From: Serratia marcescens
GTDB lineage: Bacteria; Pseudomonadota; Gammaproteobacteria; Enterobacterales; Enterobacteriaceae
Direction: 5' to 3'
Assembly: GCF_029846115.1 (NCBI RefSeq)
Contig: NZ_JARVZZ010000001.1
Span: 248,001-312,000 of the forward strand
DNA length: 64,000 nt
The first letter of the stretch is position 1; every line of letters starts with the position of its first letter. The notes beneath the pieces were generated by a model that saw only the letters and a list, made by a program, of their open reading frames with translations, did no database searches and had not been told where the DNA came from. The position numbers were made by a program, and so were the translations under genes. Below, piece after piece: positions 20,133-29,769 of the stretch.

Positions 20133-20159
20133 AAAAACCCCGCAGAGCGGGGTTTTTTC
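20131..20159. terminator. Bidirectional terminator between cca and uppP
   Basis: AAAAAACCCCGC-AGA-GCGGGGTTTTTT with A and T tracts on either side, between convergent genes. Confidence 0.93.
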
Positions 20160-20171
20160 TTGGCGTCGGGC

Positions 20172-20996
20172 TTACAGGAATACCATGTAAACCACGGCCG
20201 CCACGATAAAGCGGTAGATGGCGAACGGCACGAACGAGATGCGCTTGATCAGCGACAGGAAGGTCTTGATCGCAATCAGCGCCACCACGAAGGCCGTAAC
20301 GAAACCGACGGCGAACATCGGCAGATCGCCCCAGGTCAGGAAGTGCAGGCTCTTGTACAGATCCAGGCCGCTGGCGCCAATCATCATCGGCACCGCCAAA
20401 ATGAAGGAGAACTCGGACGCCGCATAGCGATTCACGCCCACCAGCATACCGCCGGCGATAGTGGAACCCGAACGGGAGAAGCCCGGCCACAGCGCCAGGC
20501 ACTGGAAGCAGCCGATCATGAACGCCTGGCGATAGGTGATGTCATCCAGCCCTTCCGCGCTCGGTTTCTTCGGCTTCAGCCATTCCGCTGCCAGCAGCAG
20601 CAGGCCGCCGACCACCAACGCGTACATCACGTTTTTCGGCGCGAACAGCGACTTGATGAAATCATGGAAGGCCAGACCCAGCACCACCGCCGGGATCATC
20701 GCCAACAGGATGTGCCCCAGCTTCAGCTGGCCGCTGGTTTTGCCCTCGTGCTCCACCGGCTTGCCGCCGAAATGGATGCCGATCAGGCCGAACAGCCGGC
20801 GCCAGAACATCACCACCACGGCCAGGATCGACCCCAGTTGGATGATGACTTCAAAGGTTTTGGCTTTGTCGCCGGTAAAGCCCAGCCACTCGCCAACGAT
20901 AATCATATGCCCGGTGGAAGACACCGGCAGAAATTCGGTTAACCCCTCAACAACCCCAAGAACAAACGCAATAAACAGTGAATGCATGTCAGCCAT
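20172..20996 (-). CDS. uppP: UppP (BacA), undecaprenyl-diphosphatase
   Basis: This integral inner-membrane enzyme recycles undecaprenyl diphosphate to the monophosphate lipid carrier used for peptidoglycan and other envelope polymers; raised dosage gives bacitracin resistance. The 274-residue protein shows the two family signatures: [18 protein letters not shown] near residues 14-31 (catalytic Glu and Ser/His region) and [15 protein letters not shown] near 170-184 (catalytic Arg). Several hydrophobic segments cover most of the length. The start MADMHSL matches the E. coli form. It has its own terminator, and folB upstream is separately terminated. Confidence 0.97.
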   Translation of the reverse strand: MADMHSLFIAFVLGVVEGLTEFLPVSSTGHMIIVGEWLGFTGDKAKTFEVIIQLGSILAVVVMFWRRLFGLIGIHFGGKPVEHEGKTSGQLKLGHILLAMIPAVVLGLAFHDFIKSLFAPKNVMYALVVGGLLLLAAEWLKPKKPSAEGLDDITYRQAFMIGCFQCLALWPGFSRSGSTIAGGMLVGVNRYAASEFSFILAVPMMIGASGLDLYKSLHFLTWGDLPMFAVGFVTAFVVALIAIKTFLSLIKRISFVPFAIYRFIVAAVVYMVFL

Positions 20997-21033
20997 GTGC
21001 TTCGATCACCCCATAAAATAACGGCTATCACAT

Positions 21034-21066
21034 AAAAAAGCGGCAATGCTTAAAGACAATGCCGCT
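21034..21066 (-). terminator. folB terminator
   Basis: On the minus strand AGCGGCATTG and CATTGCCGCT pair with one mismatch and run into TTTTTTA, between folB and uppP. It suggests the two genes are separate transcripts. Confidence 0.75.
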
Positions 21067-21128
21067 AAAACAATTCTCAGGATTAAGACCAGGTTAACGG
21101 TCTTTCGTTGCAAGCAGATGACATAAAA

Positions 21129-21491
21129 TTATGCGGGACGAGTGCCGCGCTCAATGATCACGCCGACCCGACTGGCATGTGCTACAGCGCCCGGTTTGCT
21201 GACCTTAATACGGACCCAGGGGGAATTGAAGCGCTGAAGCAAAATTTCGGATATTTCCTCCGCCACGCGTTCCACCAGCGCGAAGCGGTTCGACTCCACG
21301 TGCTGGATCACGGCGTCGCTGACGTCGGCATAGCTCAGACAGTCGGTTACGTCATCGCTGGCGGCGGCCGGCCGGTTATCCCAGCCCATTTCGATATCGA
21401 ACACCAGCTTCTGACGAATGCCCTGTTCCCACTCATAAACGCCAATGGTGGTAATTACGGTAAGCTCTTCAATAAATACGATATCCATCAC
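21129..21491 (-). CDS. folB: FolB, dihydroneopterin aldolase
   Basis: FolB cleaves dihydroneopterin to hydroxymethyl-dihydropterin and glycolaldehyde in folate synthesis and also epimerises the substrate. The 120-residue length is typical. Active-site segments are [22 protein letters not shown] at the N-terminus with its conserved Glu, [10 protein letters not shown] near residues 52-61, and the C-terminal [11 protein letters not shown] with the conserved lysine. It is divergent from plsY, 104 bp apart. Confidence 0.95.
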   Translation of the reverse strand: MMDIVFIEELTVITTIGVYEWEQGIRQKLVFDIEMGWDNRPAAASDDVTDCLSYADVSDAVIQHVESNRFALVERVAEEISEILLQRFNSPWVRIKVSKPGAVAHASRVGVIIERGTRPA

Positions 21492-21595
21492 GTCATTCTC
21501 TGTTTTTGGCCTTGCCGGATACCACTTCCAGCGGAATGTGCGTATTATCCATAGATGTTGCGAGTAAAACGACCATTATTAAACGGAACCGCGTT

Positions 21596-22240
21596 ATGAG
21601 TGCTACCGCGCTTGGCATGATTATCTTCGCGTATCTGTGCGGCTCGATTTCGAGCGCGATCCTGGTTTGCCGGATCGCCAGGCTGCCGGACCCGCGTGAG
21701 CATGGCTCAGGAAACCCCGGGGCGACCAACGTCCTGCGCATCGGCGGCCGGCTGGCGGCGGCGGCGGTGTTGGTGTTCGATATTCTGAAAGGGATGTTGC
21801 CGGTCTGGCTGGCCTACAAACTCGATGTGCCGCCGCTGTACCTCGGCCTGACGGCGATCGCCGCCTGCCTGGGGCACATCTATCCGGTATTCTTCCACTT
21901 TCGCGGCGGTAAAGGCGTGGCGACGGCGTTTGGCGCCATCGCGCCTATCGGTTGGGATCTGACCGGCCTGATGACCGGCACCTGGCTGCTGACGGTGTTG
22001 CTCAGCGGCTACTCTTCGCTCGGCGCTATCGTCAGTGCGCTGATCGCCCCGTTCTACGTCTGGTGGTTCAAACCGCAGTTCACCTTCCCGGTGGCGATGC
22101 TCTCCTGCCTGATCCTGATGCGGCATCACGACAATATCCAGCGCCTGTGGCGCGGCCAGGAAGGCAAGATTTGGGGCAAGTTCCGCAAGAAGAAAAACGA
22201 CGCGGATGCGGATAACGGCGACCAGCCGAAAGACGAATAA
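21596..22240 (+). CDS. plsY: PlsY, acyl-phosphate glycerol-3-phosphate acyltransferase
   Basis: PlsY is an inner-membrane enzyme that transfers an acyl group from acyl phosphate to glycerol 3-phosphate, the first step of phospholipid synthesis. Starting at 21596 gives 214 residues and the family N-terminus [19 protein letters not shown]; the ATG further upstream would add 30 unrelated residues. The three conserved loops are visible: [15 protein letters not shown] (near 38-52), [21 protein letters not shown] (near 95-115) and [14 protein letters not shown] near the end. About five hydrophobic helices are present. The tail is charged ([17 protein letters not shown]). Confidence 0.96.
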   Translation: MSATALGMIIFAYLCGSISSAILVCRIARLPDPREHGSGNPGATNVLRIGGRLAAAAVLVFDILKGMLPVWLAYKLDVPPLYLGLTAIAACLGHIYPVFFHFRGGKGVATAFGAIAPIGWDLTGLMTGTWLLTVLLSGYSSLGAIVSALIAPFYVWWFKPQFTFPVAMLSCLILMRHHDNIQRLWRGQEGKIWGKFRKKKNDADADNGDQPKDE

Positions 22241-22243
22241 CAG

Positions 22244-22267
22244 AAGGGCCGGATTATCCGGCCCTTT
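22244..22267. terminator. Terminator between plsY and tsaD
   Basis: AAGGGCCGGAT pairs with ATCCGGCCCTT, followed by TGCTTT, between convergent genes. Confidence 0.85.
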
Positions 22268-22270
22268 GCT

Positions 22271-23284
22271 TTATACCGCAGGCAGTTCCGCCAGCGGCCA
22301 GCGCGGCCGCACCGAAACGCTCAGCTCCGGGTTGGCGCCGCTCTTCAGGCGCACCATGCCGGCATAGGCGATCATCGCGCCGTTGTCGGTGCAAAATTCC
22401 GGGCGAGCATAGAACACTTCCCCGCCGCGTTTCTGCATCATCTCTGCCAGCTTGGCGCGCAACGTGCGGTTGGCGCTCACGCCGCCGGCCATCACCAGGC
22501 GTTTGAAGCCGGTTTGCTCCAGCGCACGTTTGCATTTGATCGCCAACGTATCTACCACCGCATCCTCGAAAGCGCGGGCGATGTCGGCACGCGTCTGATC
22601 GTCGTTGCCGTTGGAGCGAATGGTGTTGGCGGCGAAGGTTTTCAGCCCGGAGAAGCTGAAGTCCAGCCCCGGACGATCGGTCATCGGCCGCGGGAAGGTG
22701 AAGCGCCCCGCCGTGCCCTGCTGCGCCATCTTCGACAGCATCGGCCCGCCGGGATAATCCAGGCCGAGCAGCTTGGCGGTTTTGTCGAACGCTTCGCCGG
22801 CGGCATCGTCGATCGACTCGCCCAGCAGTTCATACTCACCGATGCCGGTGACGCTGATCAGCTGAGTGTGGCCGCCGGAGACCAGCAGCGCGACGAACGG
22901 GAACGCCGGCGGATTGTCTTCCAGCATCGGTGCCAGCAGGTGGCCTTCCATATGATGCACCGGCACTGCCGGCACGTTCCAGGCGAACGCCAGCGCGCGC
23001 CCCACGGTAGCACCGACCAGCAGCGCGCCCACCAGGCCAGGCCCTGCGGTATAGGCCACGCCGTCGATGTCGGCCGGGGTCAGGTTGGCCTCTTTCAGCG
23101 CCGCCTGAATCAGCGGCACGGTTTTGCGCACGTGATCGCGAGAGGCCAGTTCCGGCACTACGCCACCGTAGTCGGCGTGCAGCTTCACCTGACTGTATAA
23201 TTGGTTGGCCAACAAACCGGTTTGATCGTCATACACTGCAATTCCGGTTTCATCGCAGGACGTTTCTATACCCAGTACTCGCAT
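22271..23284 (-). CDS. tsaD: TsaD, tRNA threonylcarbamoyladenosine transferase subunit
   Basis: TsaD, with TsaB and TsaE, transfers threonylcarbamoyl from TC-AMP onto A37 of tRNAs that read ANN codons. Starting at 23284 gives 337 residues, the E. coli length, beginning [14 protein letters not shown]. Metal ligands His111 and His115 fall in HMEGHLLAP. The ASKHA phosphate loop is in [12 protein letters not shown], and further signatures are [15 protein letters not shown] [13 protein letters not shown] and [12 protein letters not shown]. It is divergent from rpsU, as in E. coli. It is essential in enterobacteria. Confidence 0.97.
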   Translation of the reverse strand: MRVLGIETSCDETGIAVYDDQTGLLANQLYSQVKLHADYGGVVPELASRDHVRKTVPLIQAALKEANLTPADIDGVAYTAGPGLVGALLVGATVGRALAFAWNVPAVPVHHMEGHLLAPMLEDNPPAFPFVALLVSGGHTQLISVTGIGEYELLGESIDDAAGEAFDKTAKLLGLDYPGGPMLSKMAQQGTAGRFTFPRPMTDRPGLDFSFSGLKTFAANTIRSNGNDDQTRADIARAFEDAVVDTLAIKCKRALEQTGFKRLVMAGGVSANRTLRAKLAEMMQKRGGEVFYARPEFCTDNGAMIAYAGMVRLKSGANPELSVSVRPRWPLAELPAV

Positions 23285-23825
<541 letters not shown>

Positions 23826-23897
23826 TTCTTCGGGGGCAACCCCACCGCGTGAATTTCTGATTTTCAAAATCGCGCAGACCGAGTAGTTGCATACGAA

Positions 23898-23930
23898 GGC
23901 CGTGCTTTCCGAAAGGAATGCGCGGCTTGT
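23898..23930 (+). terminator. Internal attenuating terminator between rpsU and dnaG
   Basis: GGCCGTGCTTTCC and GGAATGCGCGGC form an imperfect stem around GAAA, followed by TTGTTCTC. It matches the place of the known E. coli terminator that lets only part of the transcripts reach dnaG. Confidence 0.75.
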
Positions 23931-23961
23931 TCTCGTTTATAGGCTAATGAAGTAAGGGCTT

Positions 23962-25713
23962 ATGGCTGGACGAATTCCGCGCGTATTTATCAATGACTTG
24001 CTGGCTCGCACCGACATCGTCGATCTGATCGACGCCCGCGTGAAGCTCAAGAAGCAAGGCAAGAACTACCACGCGTGCTGTCCGTTCCACCACGAAAAGA
24101 CGCCTTCCTTTACCGTTAATGGCGAAAAGCAGTTTTATCACTGTTTTGGGTGTGGTGCGCACGGCAACGCCGTCGATTTTTTGATGAATTACGACCGACT
24201 CGAGTTTGTCGAAACCATCGAAGAGCTGGCGACCATGCACGGGCTGGAAGTGCCTTACGAAGCGGGCACCGGGCCAACCCAGATCGAACGCCATCAGCGC
24301 CAGAGCCTGTACCAACTGATGGAGCAGCTCAGCGCGTTCTATCAACAGTCACTGCAGCAGTCCTCCGGGGCACCGGCGCGCAGCTATTTGCAGCAGCGCG
24401 GATTAAGTGACGACGTTATTCGCCATTTCGCCATTGGCTTCGCGCCGGCGGGATGGGACAACGCCCTGAAGCGTTTCGGCCGCGACGCCGACTCGCGCCG
24501 CGCATTGAACGATGCCGGCATGCTGGTGACTAACGATCAGGGGCGTTCGTACGACCGTTTCCGCGAACGGGTGATGTTCCCCATCCGCGACAAACGCGGG
24601 CGCGTGATCGCCTTCGGCGGCCGCGTATTGGGCGACGGTATGCCGAAGTACCTGAACTCGCCGGAAACCGAAGTTTTCCATAAGGGCCGCCAGCTGTATG
24701 GCCTGTATGAAGCACAGCAGAACCACCCTACCCTCCAGCGGCTGCTGGTGGTGGAAGGGTATATGGACGTGGTGGCGTTGGCGCAATTCGGCATCGATTA
24801 TGCCGTCGCCTCGCTCGGAACCTCGACGACGGCTGAACACATTCAGCTGCTGTTCCGCGCCACCGACAACGTCGTCTGCTGTTACGACGGCGACCGCGCC
24901 GGCCGCGAAGCGGCCTGGCGGGCGCTGGAAACCGCGCTGCCGTACCTGAACGACGGGCGCCAGCTGCGGTTCATGTTTTTGCCTGACGGCGAAGATCCGG
25001 ACACCCTGGTGCGCCAGGAAGGCAAAGAAGCCTTCGAACAGCGAATGGAGCAGGCGCAGCCGCTGTCCACGTTCCTGTTCGAAAGCCTGCTGCCGCAGGT
25101 GGATCTGAGCAGCCCGGACGGGCGCGCCAAGCTGAGCACGCTGGCGCTGCCGCTGATTACTCAGGTGCCGGGCGAAACGTTGCGCTTGTACCTGCGCCAG
25201 GAGCTCGGCAACAAGCTGGGGCTGCTGGACGACAGCCAGCTCGACAAGCTGATGCCCAAGCAGGCGGAAAATGCGCATCCTTATCAGGCGCCCCAGCTAA
25301 AACGCACAACCATGCGTATACTGATAGGGTTACTGGTGCAAAATCCGCAGTTGGCTACACTTGTACCTTCTCTTGAAGGGTTGCAACACGCCAAACTACC
25401 AGGCCTGCCGCTGTTCAGCGAGCTGGTGAGCCTTTGCCTGGCTCAACCTGGAATAAAAACGGGCCAGATTCTGGAAGAATATCGGGATACAAAGTTCAGC
25501 GCTAACCTTGAAACTTTGTCTGCCTGGAACGATATATCAGATACAGAGATTGCAGAAAGAACCTTTCTGGACTCCCTGAATCATATGTTCGACTCTGTGC
25601 TCGAACAACGGTTAGAAGAGTTACTGGCACTCTCCCGTACGCAGGGCTTGAGCCCCTCAGAGCGAGAAGAAGTTCGTATGATCAACGAGTCAAGAGCTGG
25701 AAAGAAAAACTGA
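23962..25713 (+). CDS. dnaG: DnaG, DNA primase
   Basis: DnaG lays RNA primers for the replication fork. The 583-residue protein has an N-terminal CHC2 zinc ribbon (Cys40, His43, then CFGCG at about 61-65), the RNA polymerase core with FRERVMFPIRDKRGRVIAFGGRVLG near residue 195, a TOPRIM domain with the catalytic glutamate in VVEGYMDVVAL (about 265) and CYDGDRAGREAA (about 309), and the C-terminal helicase-interaction domain from about 445. It lies between rpsU and rpoD, 136 bp after rpsU. Confidence 0.98.
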   Translation: MAGRIPRVFINDLLARTDIVDLIDARVKLKKQGKNYHACCPFHHEKTPSFTVNGEKQFYHCFGCGAHGNAVDFLMNYDRLEFVETIEELATMHGLEVPYEAGTGPTQIERHQRQSLYQLMEQLSAFYQQSLQQSSGAPARSYLQQRGLSDDVIRHFAIGFAPAGWDNALKRFGRDADSRRALNDAGMLVTNDQGRSYDRFRERVMFPIRDKRGRVIAFGGRVLGDGMPKYLNSPETEVFHKGRQLYGLYEAQQNHPTLQRLLVVEGYMDVVALAQFGIDYAVASLGTSTTAEHIQLLFRATDNVVCCYDGDRAGREAAWRALETALPYLNDGRQLRFMFLPDGEDPDTLVRQEGKEAFEQRMEQAQPLSTFLFESLLPQVDLSSPDGRAKLSTLALPLITQVPGETLRLYLRQELGNKLGLLDDSQLDKLMPKQAENAHPYQAPQLKRTTMRILIGLLVQNPQLATLVPSLEGLQHAKLPGLPLFSELVSLCLAQPGIKTGQILEEYRDTKFSANLETLSAWNDISDTEIAERTFLDSLNHMFDSVLEQRLEELLALSRTQGLSPSEREEVRMINESRAGKKN

Positions 25714-25870
25714 ATACCAAACGGCTTAAGTGCCGATAATTGCGAGGGCAGAGCCCTGCACAGTGCCGCCATAGTGGGCCGCGGCGATAACGAAAACGCC
25801 CCAAATGCTATTGTTGGCGGTTTCGCCGACCGACACCAACCTAAATACTCTGAAGTGTGGATACCGTCTT

Positions 25871-27712
25871 ATGGAGCAAAACCCGCAGTCACAGCTGAAG
25901 CTACTTGTCACCCGTGGTAAGGAGCAAGGCTATCTGACCTATGCTGAGGTCAATGACCATCTGCCGGAAGATATCGTCGACTCCGATCAGATCGAAGACA
26001 TCATCCAGATGATTAACGACATGGGCATCCAGGTGATGGAAGAAGCACCGGACGCCGATGACCTGCTGCTCGCCGAAAACTCGAACAGCACGGACGAAGA
26101 TGCGGAAGAAGCCGCCGCACAGGTTCTGTCCAGCGTGGAATCCGAAATCGGCCGCACCACCGACCCGGTGCGCATGTACATGCGCGAAATGGGTACCGTC
26201 GAACTGCTGACGCGCGAAGGCGAAATCGACATCGCCAAGCGCATCGAAGACGGCATCAACCAGGTGCAGTGCTCGGTTGCCGAATACCCGGAAGCCATTA
26301 CCTACCTGCTTGAGCAGTACGATCGCGTCGAAGCGGGCGAAGCGCGCCTGTCCGATCTGATCACCGGCTTCGTCGATCCTAACGCGGAAGAGGACATCGC
26401 CCCTACCGCCACCCACATCGGTTCTGAGCTGTCGAGCGAAGAGCAAGACGACGACGAAGAAGATGAAGACGACGAAGACGACGACACCGAAGACGACAAC
26501 AGCATCGATCCTGAGCTGGCGCGTCAGAAGTTCGCCGATCTGCGCGATCAGTACGAAACGACCCGTCTGGTGATCAAGAAGAACGGCCGCAGCCATGCCA
26601 GCGCCGCGGAAGAGATCCTGAAGCTGTCTGAAGTGTTCAAGCAGTTCCGCCTGGTGCCGAAGCAGTTCGACTTCCTGGTCAACAGCATGCGCACCATGAT
26701 GGATCGCGTTCGCACCCAGGAACGCATCATCATGAAGCTGTGCGTTGAACAGTGCAAAATGCCGAAGAAGAACTTCGTCACCCTGTTCGCCGGCAACGAA
26801 ACCAGCGATTCCTGGTTCGAAGCCGCACTGGCGATGGCCAAGCCATGGTCGGAAAAACTGAAAGACGTGGCTGAAGACGTGCAGCGCAGCCTGCAGAAAC
26901 TGCGTCAGATCGAAGAAGAAACCGGCCTGACCATCGAGCAGGTCAAAGACATCAACCGTCGCATGTCGATCGGTGAAGCGAAAGCCCGCCGCGCGAAGAA
27001 AGAGATGGTTGAGGCCAACCTGCGTCTGGTTATTTCCATCGCCAAGAAATACACCAACCGCGGCCTGCAGTTCCTGGATCTGATCCAGGAAGGCAACATC
27101 GGCCTGATGAAAGCGGTAGACAAGTTCGAATACCGCCGCGGCTACAAATTCTCGACGTACGCCACCTGGTGGATCCGTCAGGCTATCACCCGCTCCATCG
27201 CCGATCAGGCGCGCACCATCCGTATTCCGGTGCATATGATTGAGACCATCAACAAGCTCAACCGTATTTCGCGCCAGATGCTGCAAGAGATGGGCCGCGA
27301 GCCGACGCCGGAAGAGCTGGCCGAGCGCATGCTGATGCCGGAAGACAAGATCCGCAAGGTGCTGAAGATCGCCAAAGAGCCAATCTCGATGGAAACGCCG
27401 ATCGGCGACGACGAAGATTCGCATCTGGGCGACTTCATCGAGGACACCACCCTCGAGCTGCCGCTGGATTCCGCGACGTCGGAAAGCCTGCGTTCCGCTA
27501 CCCACGACGTGCTGGCCGGCCTGACCGCGCGCGAAGCGAAAGTGCTGCGCATGCGTTTCGGTATCGACATGAACACCGACCACACGCTGGAAGAGGTCGG
27601 CAAGCAGTTTGACGTAACCCGTGAGCGTATTCGTCAGATCGAAGCCAAGGCGCTGCGCAAGCTGCGTCACCCAAGCCGCTCCGAAGTGCTGCGCAGCTTC
27701 CTGGACGACTAA
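25871..27712 (+). CDS. rpoD: RpoD, primary sigma factor sigma-70
   Basis: RpoD directs RNA polymerase to housekeeping promoters. Starting at 25871 gives 613 residues, the E. coli length, with the N-terminus [20 protein letters not shown]. Region 1.1 and region 1.2 ([11 protein letters not shown], near 97) are followed by a very acidic stretch at about 194-214 ([20 protein letters not shown]), then the non-conserved region. Region 2 has [14 protein letters not shown] (near 425), and region 4 has the helix-turn-helix [25 protein letters not shown] near the end. A gap of 157 bp separates it from dnaG. A strong terminator follows. Confidence 0.99.
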   Translation: MEQNPQSQLKLLVTRGKEQGYLTYAEVNDHLPEDIVDSDQIEDIIQMINDMGIQVMEEAPDADDLLLAENSNSTDEDAEEAAAQVLSSVESEIGRTTDPVRMYMREMGTVELLTREGEIDIAKRIEDGINQVQCSVAEYPEAITYLLEQYDRVEAGEARLSDLITGFVDPNAEEDIAPTATHIGSELSSEEQDDDEEDEDDEDDDTEDDNSIDPELARQKFADLRDQYETTRLVIKKNGRSHASAAEEILKLSEVFKQFRLVPKQFDFLVNSMRTMMDRVRTQERIIMKLCVEQCKMPKKNFVTLFAGNETSDSWFEAALAMAKPWSEKLKDVAEDVQRSLQKLRQIEEETGLTIEQVKDINRRMSIGEAKARRAKKEMVEANLRLVISIAKKYTNRGLQFLDLIQEGNIGLMKAVDKFEYRRGYKFSTYATWWIRQAITRSIADQARTIRIPVHMIETINKLNRISRQMLQEMGREPTPEELAERMLMPEDKIRKVLKIAKEPISMETPIGDDEDSHLGDFIEDTTLELPLDSATSESLRSATHDVLAGLTAREAKVLRMRFGIDMNTDHTLEEVGKQFDVTRERIRQIEAKALRKLRHPSRSEVLRSFLDD

Positions 27713-27735
27713 GTCCGGCTGCCGCCCCAAAAAAC

Positions 27736-27763
27736 AAAAACCCCGGCCTGCCGGGGTTTTTTT
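27736..27763. terminator. rpoD terminator
   Basis: AAAAACCCCGGC-CT-GCCGGGGTTTTTTT, the end of the rpsU-dnaG-rpoD operon and also usable by the minus-strand gene at 27769-28221. Confidence 0.95.
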
Positions 27764-27768
27764 ATGCC

Positions 27769-28221
27769 TCAGAACATGCTGTTGCCGCTGGCGGTCTTCT
27801 CCGGCACCGGCTGCGTCACGTCCCAGTGTTCAACGATTTTTCCGGCGGCGTCGAGACGGAAGATATCGACGATCGCCGCGGTCTTGCCGGCCTCGCGCCC
27901 GCTGACCTCGACATGCAGGATCACATAGTCGCCGTCGACAAACGCCTGTTTAACCTCACTGTGCGAGTTGGGGTAACGCGTTTTCAGCAGCTCGACAAAT
28001 TGACGAAAGCCCGCCACGCCGTCTTTGGCATTAGGGTTATGCTGCTTGTACTGCTCGCCTAAAAATGGTCGCGCGGCCGCAAAATCCTTGTTGTTCAGCC
28101 CCTGCCGATAAAACTCCAGCACGTTCTGCTTGTTGCGCGCTTCCTGCGGCGAATGCCCCGCCTGTGCAGCGCCGGTCACCAATAACAGCGCCATCACACA
28201 ACCTTTCATCATCGATGTCAT
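27769..28221 (-). CDS. Secreted NTF2/SnoaL-like protein
   Basis: The 150-residue protein has an N-terminal signal peptide (MKGCVMALLLVTGAAQA, cleavage near residue 21) and an NTF2-like cone fold: NKQNVLEFYRQGLNNKDFAAARPFLGEQYKQHNP, a central HSEVKQAFVDGDYVILHVEV strand region, and a final AAIVDIFRLDAAGKIVEHWDVTQPVPE. This is the pattern of predicted SnoaL-like polyketide-cyclase relatives of unknown substrate. AAGGAG lies 7 bases before the ATG at 28221. It starts 16 bp after the mug stop on the same strand, so it is probably co-transcribed with mug; a link in function is not evident. Confidence 0.8.
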   Translation of the reverse strand: MTSMMKGCVMALLLVTGAAQAGHSPQEARNKQNVLEFYRQGLNNKDFAAARPFLGEQYKQHNPNAKDGVAGFRQFVELLKTRYPNSHSEVKQAFVDGDYVILHVEVSGREAGKTAAIVDIFRLDAAGKIVEHWDVTQPVPEKTASGNSMF

Positions 28222-28237
28222 AGCATACTCCTTTATG

Positions 28238-28726
28238 TCATTGCAGCGCCAGGAACAGCTCGCGATAGCTGGCGGTCAGTTGCTCCAGCGTGGCGCGGTT
28301 CAATCCGCTGGGGTTGGGCAATACCCACACCTCGGTTTCCCCCAGCATCAGCGTCTGCTTGCCCCAGGGCGCGTTTTTCACCCCGAAGGCGGTGGTGAAC
28401 GCCTGCTTGCCCAAAATCGCCAGCGCGCGCGGCTGATAGCGCAGGATCTTCTCTTGCAGCGCCTCACCGCCGCTGCGCAACTCGTCGCGCGACAGCTCGC
28501 TGGCCGCCACCGTCGGGCGCGCCACCAGCGCGGTAATGCCGCAGCCGTTGTCCTTCAGCTGCTGCCACTGCTCCGGCGCCAGCTGGCGCTCGGTAAAGCC
28601 GGCCTGATGGATCACCTTCCAGAAGCGATTGCTGCCGTTGGCGAAAGGATAGCCCTGATGGGCGGAAGAAAGGCCGGGGTTGATGCCGCAAAACACCACC
28701 CGCAGATTGGGCGCCAGAAGTTCCAT
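28238..28726 (-). CDS. mug: Mug, G/U mismatch-specific DNA glycosylase
   Basis: Mug removes uracil and ethenocytosine opposite guanine, from the uracil-DNA glycosylase superfamily. With the start at 28726 the protein is 162 residues, close to the 168 of E. coli Mug. The active-site segment is [13 protein letters not shown] (near residues 9-21), with the Asn characteristic of the family. The DNA-intercalating segment [11 protein letters not shown] is near 135-145. The open frame continues to 28783, but those 19 residues do not resemble the family. The gene sits between rpoD and ileX as in E. coli. Confidence 0.94.
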   Translation of the reverse strand: MELLAPNLRVVFCGINPGLSSAHQGYPFANGSNRFWKVIHQAGFTERQLAPEQWQQLKDNGCGITALVARPTVAASELSRDELRSGGEALQEKILRYQPRALAILGKQAFTTAFGVKNAPWGKQTLMLGETEVWVLPNPSGLNRATLEQLTASYRELFLALQ

Positions 28727-28833
28727 GAGTGTCGTGAGTCCATTGCAGGGATTTACTGCGGTTATCGCAAAATCCGCCAGCAATTACAACAGGCTAGAAC
28801 TGTGCAGAAAAGCAACATACGGGCGGGTAACAG

Positions 28834-28862
28834 TAGACCGCCGCTTAAGGATTCCCTATAAT
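28834..28862 (+). promoter_or_regulatory. tRNA-Ile2 promoter
   Basis: TAGACC (28834-28839), a 17-bp spacer and a perfect TATAAT (28857-28862), followed by a GC-rich discriminator CTCGCGGC typical of stringently controlled stable RNA genes. Confidence 0.8.
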
Positions 28863-28872
28863 CTCGCGGCTT

Positions 28873-28948
28873 GGCCCCTTAGCTCAGTGGTTAGAGCAGG
28901 CGACTCATAATCGCTTGGTCGTTGGTTCAAACCCAACAGGGGCCACCA
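28873..28948 (+). tRNA. ileX: tRNA-Ile2 (anticodon CAT, lysidine-modified in the cell)
   Basis: The 76-base sequence folds as a complete cloverleaf. The acceptor arm GGCCCCT pairs with AGGGGCC, and the encoded 3' CCA is at 28946-28948. The D-loop has AGCTCAGTGGTTAGAGC, the anticodon CAT is at 28906-28908, and the T-arm is GTTGGTTCAAACCCAAC. Sequence and neighbourhood beside mug match E. coli ileX, whose CAU anticodon is changed to lysidine by TilS so that it reads AUA, rather than a methionine tRNA. The T-stem differs from E. coli by compensating changes. Confidence 0.93.
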
Positions 28949-28970
28949 AATTTTAGCTTTAAAATCATAT

Positions 28971-29003
28971 AAAAAAGCCACTTTTCTCGAAGTGGCTTTT
29001 TTA
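28971..29003. terminator. Bidirectional terminator after the tRNA gene
   Basis: AAAAAGCCACTT and AAGTGGCTTTTT enclose a 6-base loop. It can end ileX on the plus strand and the small-gene cluster on the minus strand. Confidence 0.9.
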
Positions 29004-29054
29004 TTTCGTGCTCACAGTGGCGGCAAAATGGCGGCAGTATGCCGGCACTATCAG

Positions 29055-29276
29055 TTATCTTTCCCCTCTTAACCAGCCTATAGCCAGACTCACCAGAAAG
29101 CCGGCAAAGAAAATCACGATAGCCGCAGCGATAGATTTCCACCACTCGTCAAACCAGAACAAGGCAACAAAGGCCGCAATGGAGAAAAGGCCAATGATAA
29201 CGGACTCGGCCAGATCGGCCGTTTGGTGACCAACAAACTTAGTGAACTTCACAAGAAAGGATTTTAGCCAGTTCAT
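29055..29276 (-). CDS. Small two-helix membrane protein, copy A of a tandem pair
   Basis: The 73-residue protein is unrecognised. Residues 1-20 are basic and possibly amphipathic (NWLKSFLVKFTKFVGH). Two hydrophobic helices (about 26-41 and 47-67) are joined by the short acidic loop FWFDEWWKS, and the C-terminus is charged (LRGER). It is clearly paralogous to the 69-residue protein at 29361-29570: G-L/V-FS-I/V-AAF, LFWFDE-x-W and the R-x-ER end are shared, with one 4-residue gap near residue 18. The ribosome site is weak. The small size and topology recall holins or immunity proteins, but nothing in the sequence proves either. It is last in a three-gene cluster next to a tRNA. Confidence 0.6.
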   Translation of the reverse strand: MNWLKSFLVKFTKFVGHQTADLAESVIIGLFSIAAFVALFWFDEWWKSIAAAIVIFFAGFLVSLAIGWLRGER

Positions 29277-29360
29277 TGATTTTCTTACTTAACGATAGGA
29301 AGTCATCATCACTTGATCATTAGTTAAAATCCAACCGCTGGCTTTTGATTGATCAATCCG

Positions 29361-29570
29361 CTATCGCTCGCTTCTCACAAGGCTACACAAAGCAATAGTG
29401 ACAAACACCAGCAACAGGAATATTGCCGCGCTCAGAATTCGTTGCCACCCTTCGTCGAACCAGAACAGTGAGCCAAACGCAGCGACAGAAAATACCCCGC
29501 CCAAAATCACTTCCACAAGGTGCGACAATCCTTTACCGAGCTTACTGCCCCAAGACTTTAGATAGCCCAT
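29361..29570 (-). CDS. Small two-helix membrane protein, copy B of a tandem pair
   Basis: The 69-residue protein is unrecognised apart from its similarity to copy A. It begins GYLKSWGSKLGKGLSH, has hydrophobic helices at about 19-37 and 44-64 around FWFDEGWQR, and ends LVRSER. Its ATG lies inside the end of the upstream 75-codon gene (29-base overlap in another frame), with AAGG about 9 bases upstream, so translation is probably coupled. 84 bp separate its stop from copy A. Preserved motifs in two diverged copies argue that both are, or recently were, real genes. Confidence 0.6.
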   Translation of the reverse strand: MGYLKSWGSKLGKGLSHLVEVILGGVFSVAAFGSLFWFDEGWQRILSAAIFLLLVFVTIALCSLVRSER

Positions 29571-29769
29571 GATTCATACCTTCACAGAACATTTTCGATT
29601 TGCTGGTATAGGCAACAAAGGGTTCAAGATACTCCTCCGCCAGAAAGTAGATCATGTCCAGATTTCGTGGGGTGAGCTTATGGTACGTTGAGGGAGACAG
29701 TTCCCGCAAACGACGCGAAGAAACGGCGGCCTGTTCAATAATTCCTTGAGCTACGGCTTTCGCATCCAT
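29542..29769 (-). CDS. Hypothetical 75-residue soluble protein, first gene of the small cluster
   Basis: The protein is unrecognised. It has no hydrophobic helix and looks mostly helical, with basic and acidic segments (SSRRLRELSPSTYHKL, MIYFLAEEYLEPFV) and one Cys. AAGGGA precedes the ATG at 29769 by 5 bases, a good ribosome site. It overlaps copy B by 29 bases. Base composition is more AT-rich than the surrounding backbone. A soluble partner encoded before a small membrane protein suggests a functional pair, but this is only inference. Confidence 0.55.
   Translation of the reverse strand: MDAKAVAQGIIEQAAVSSRRLRELSPSTYHKLTPRNLDMIYFLAEEYLEPFVAYTSKSKMFCEGMNHGLSKVLGQ

Noticed and set aside
25901..27730. 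609-codon open frame antisense to rpoD
   Set aside because: It is a shadow of the GC-rich, codon-biased rpoD frame; no ribosome site, no family features, and the opposite strand is certainly coding.
28873..28948. Calling the tRNA a methionine tRNA from its CAT anticodon
   Set aside because: Sequence and position beside mug match ileX, whose anticodon is modified to lysidine and reads isoleucine AUA.
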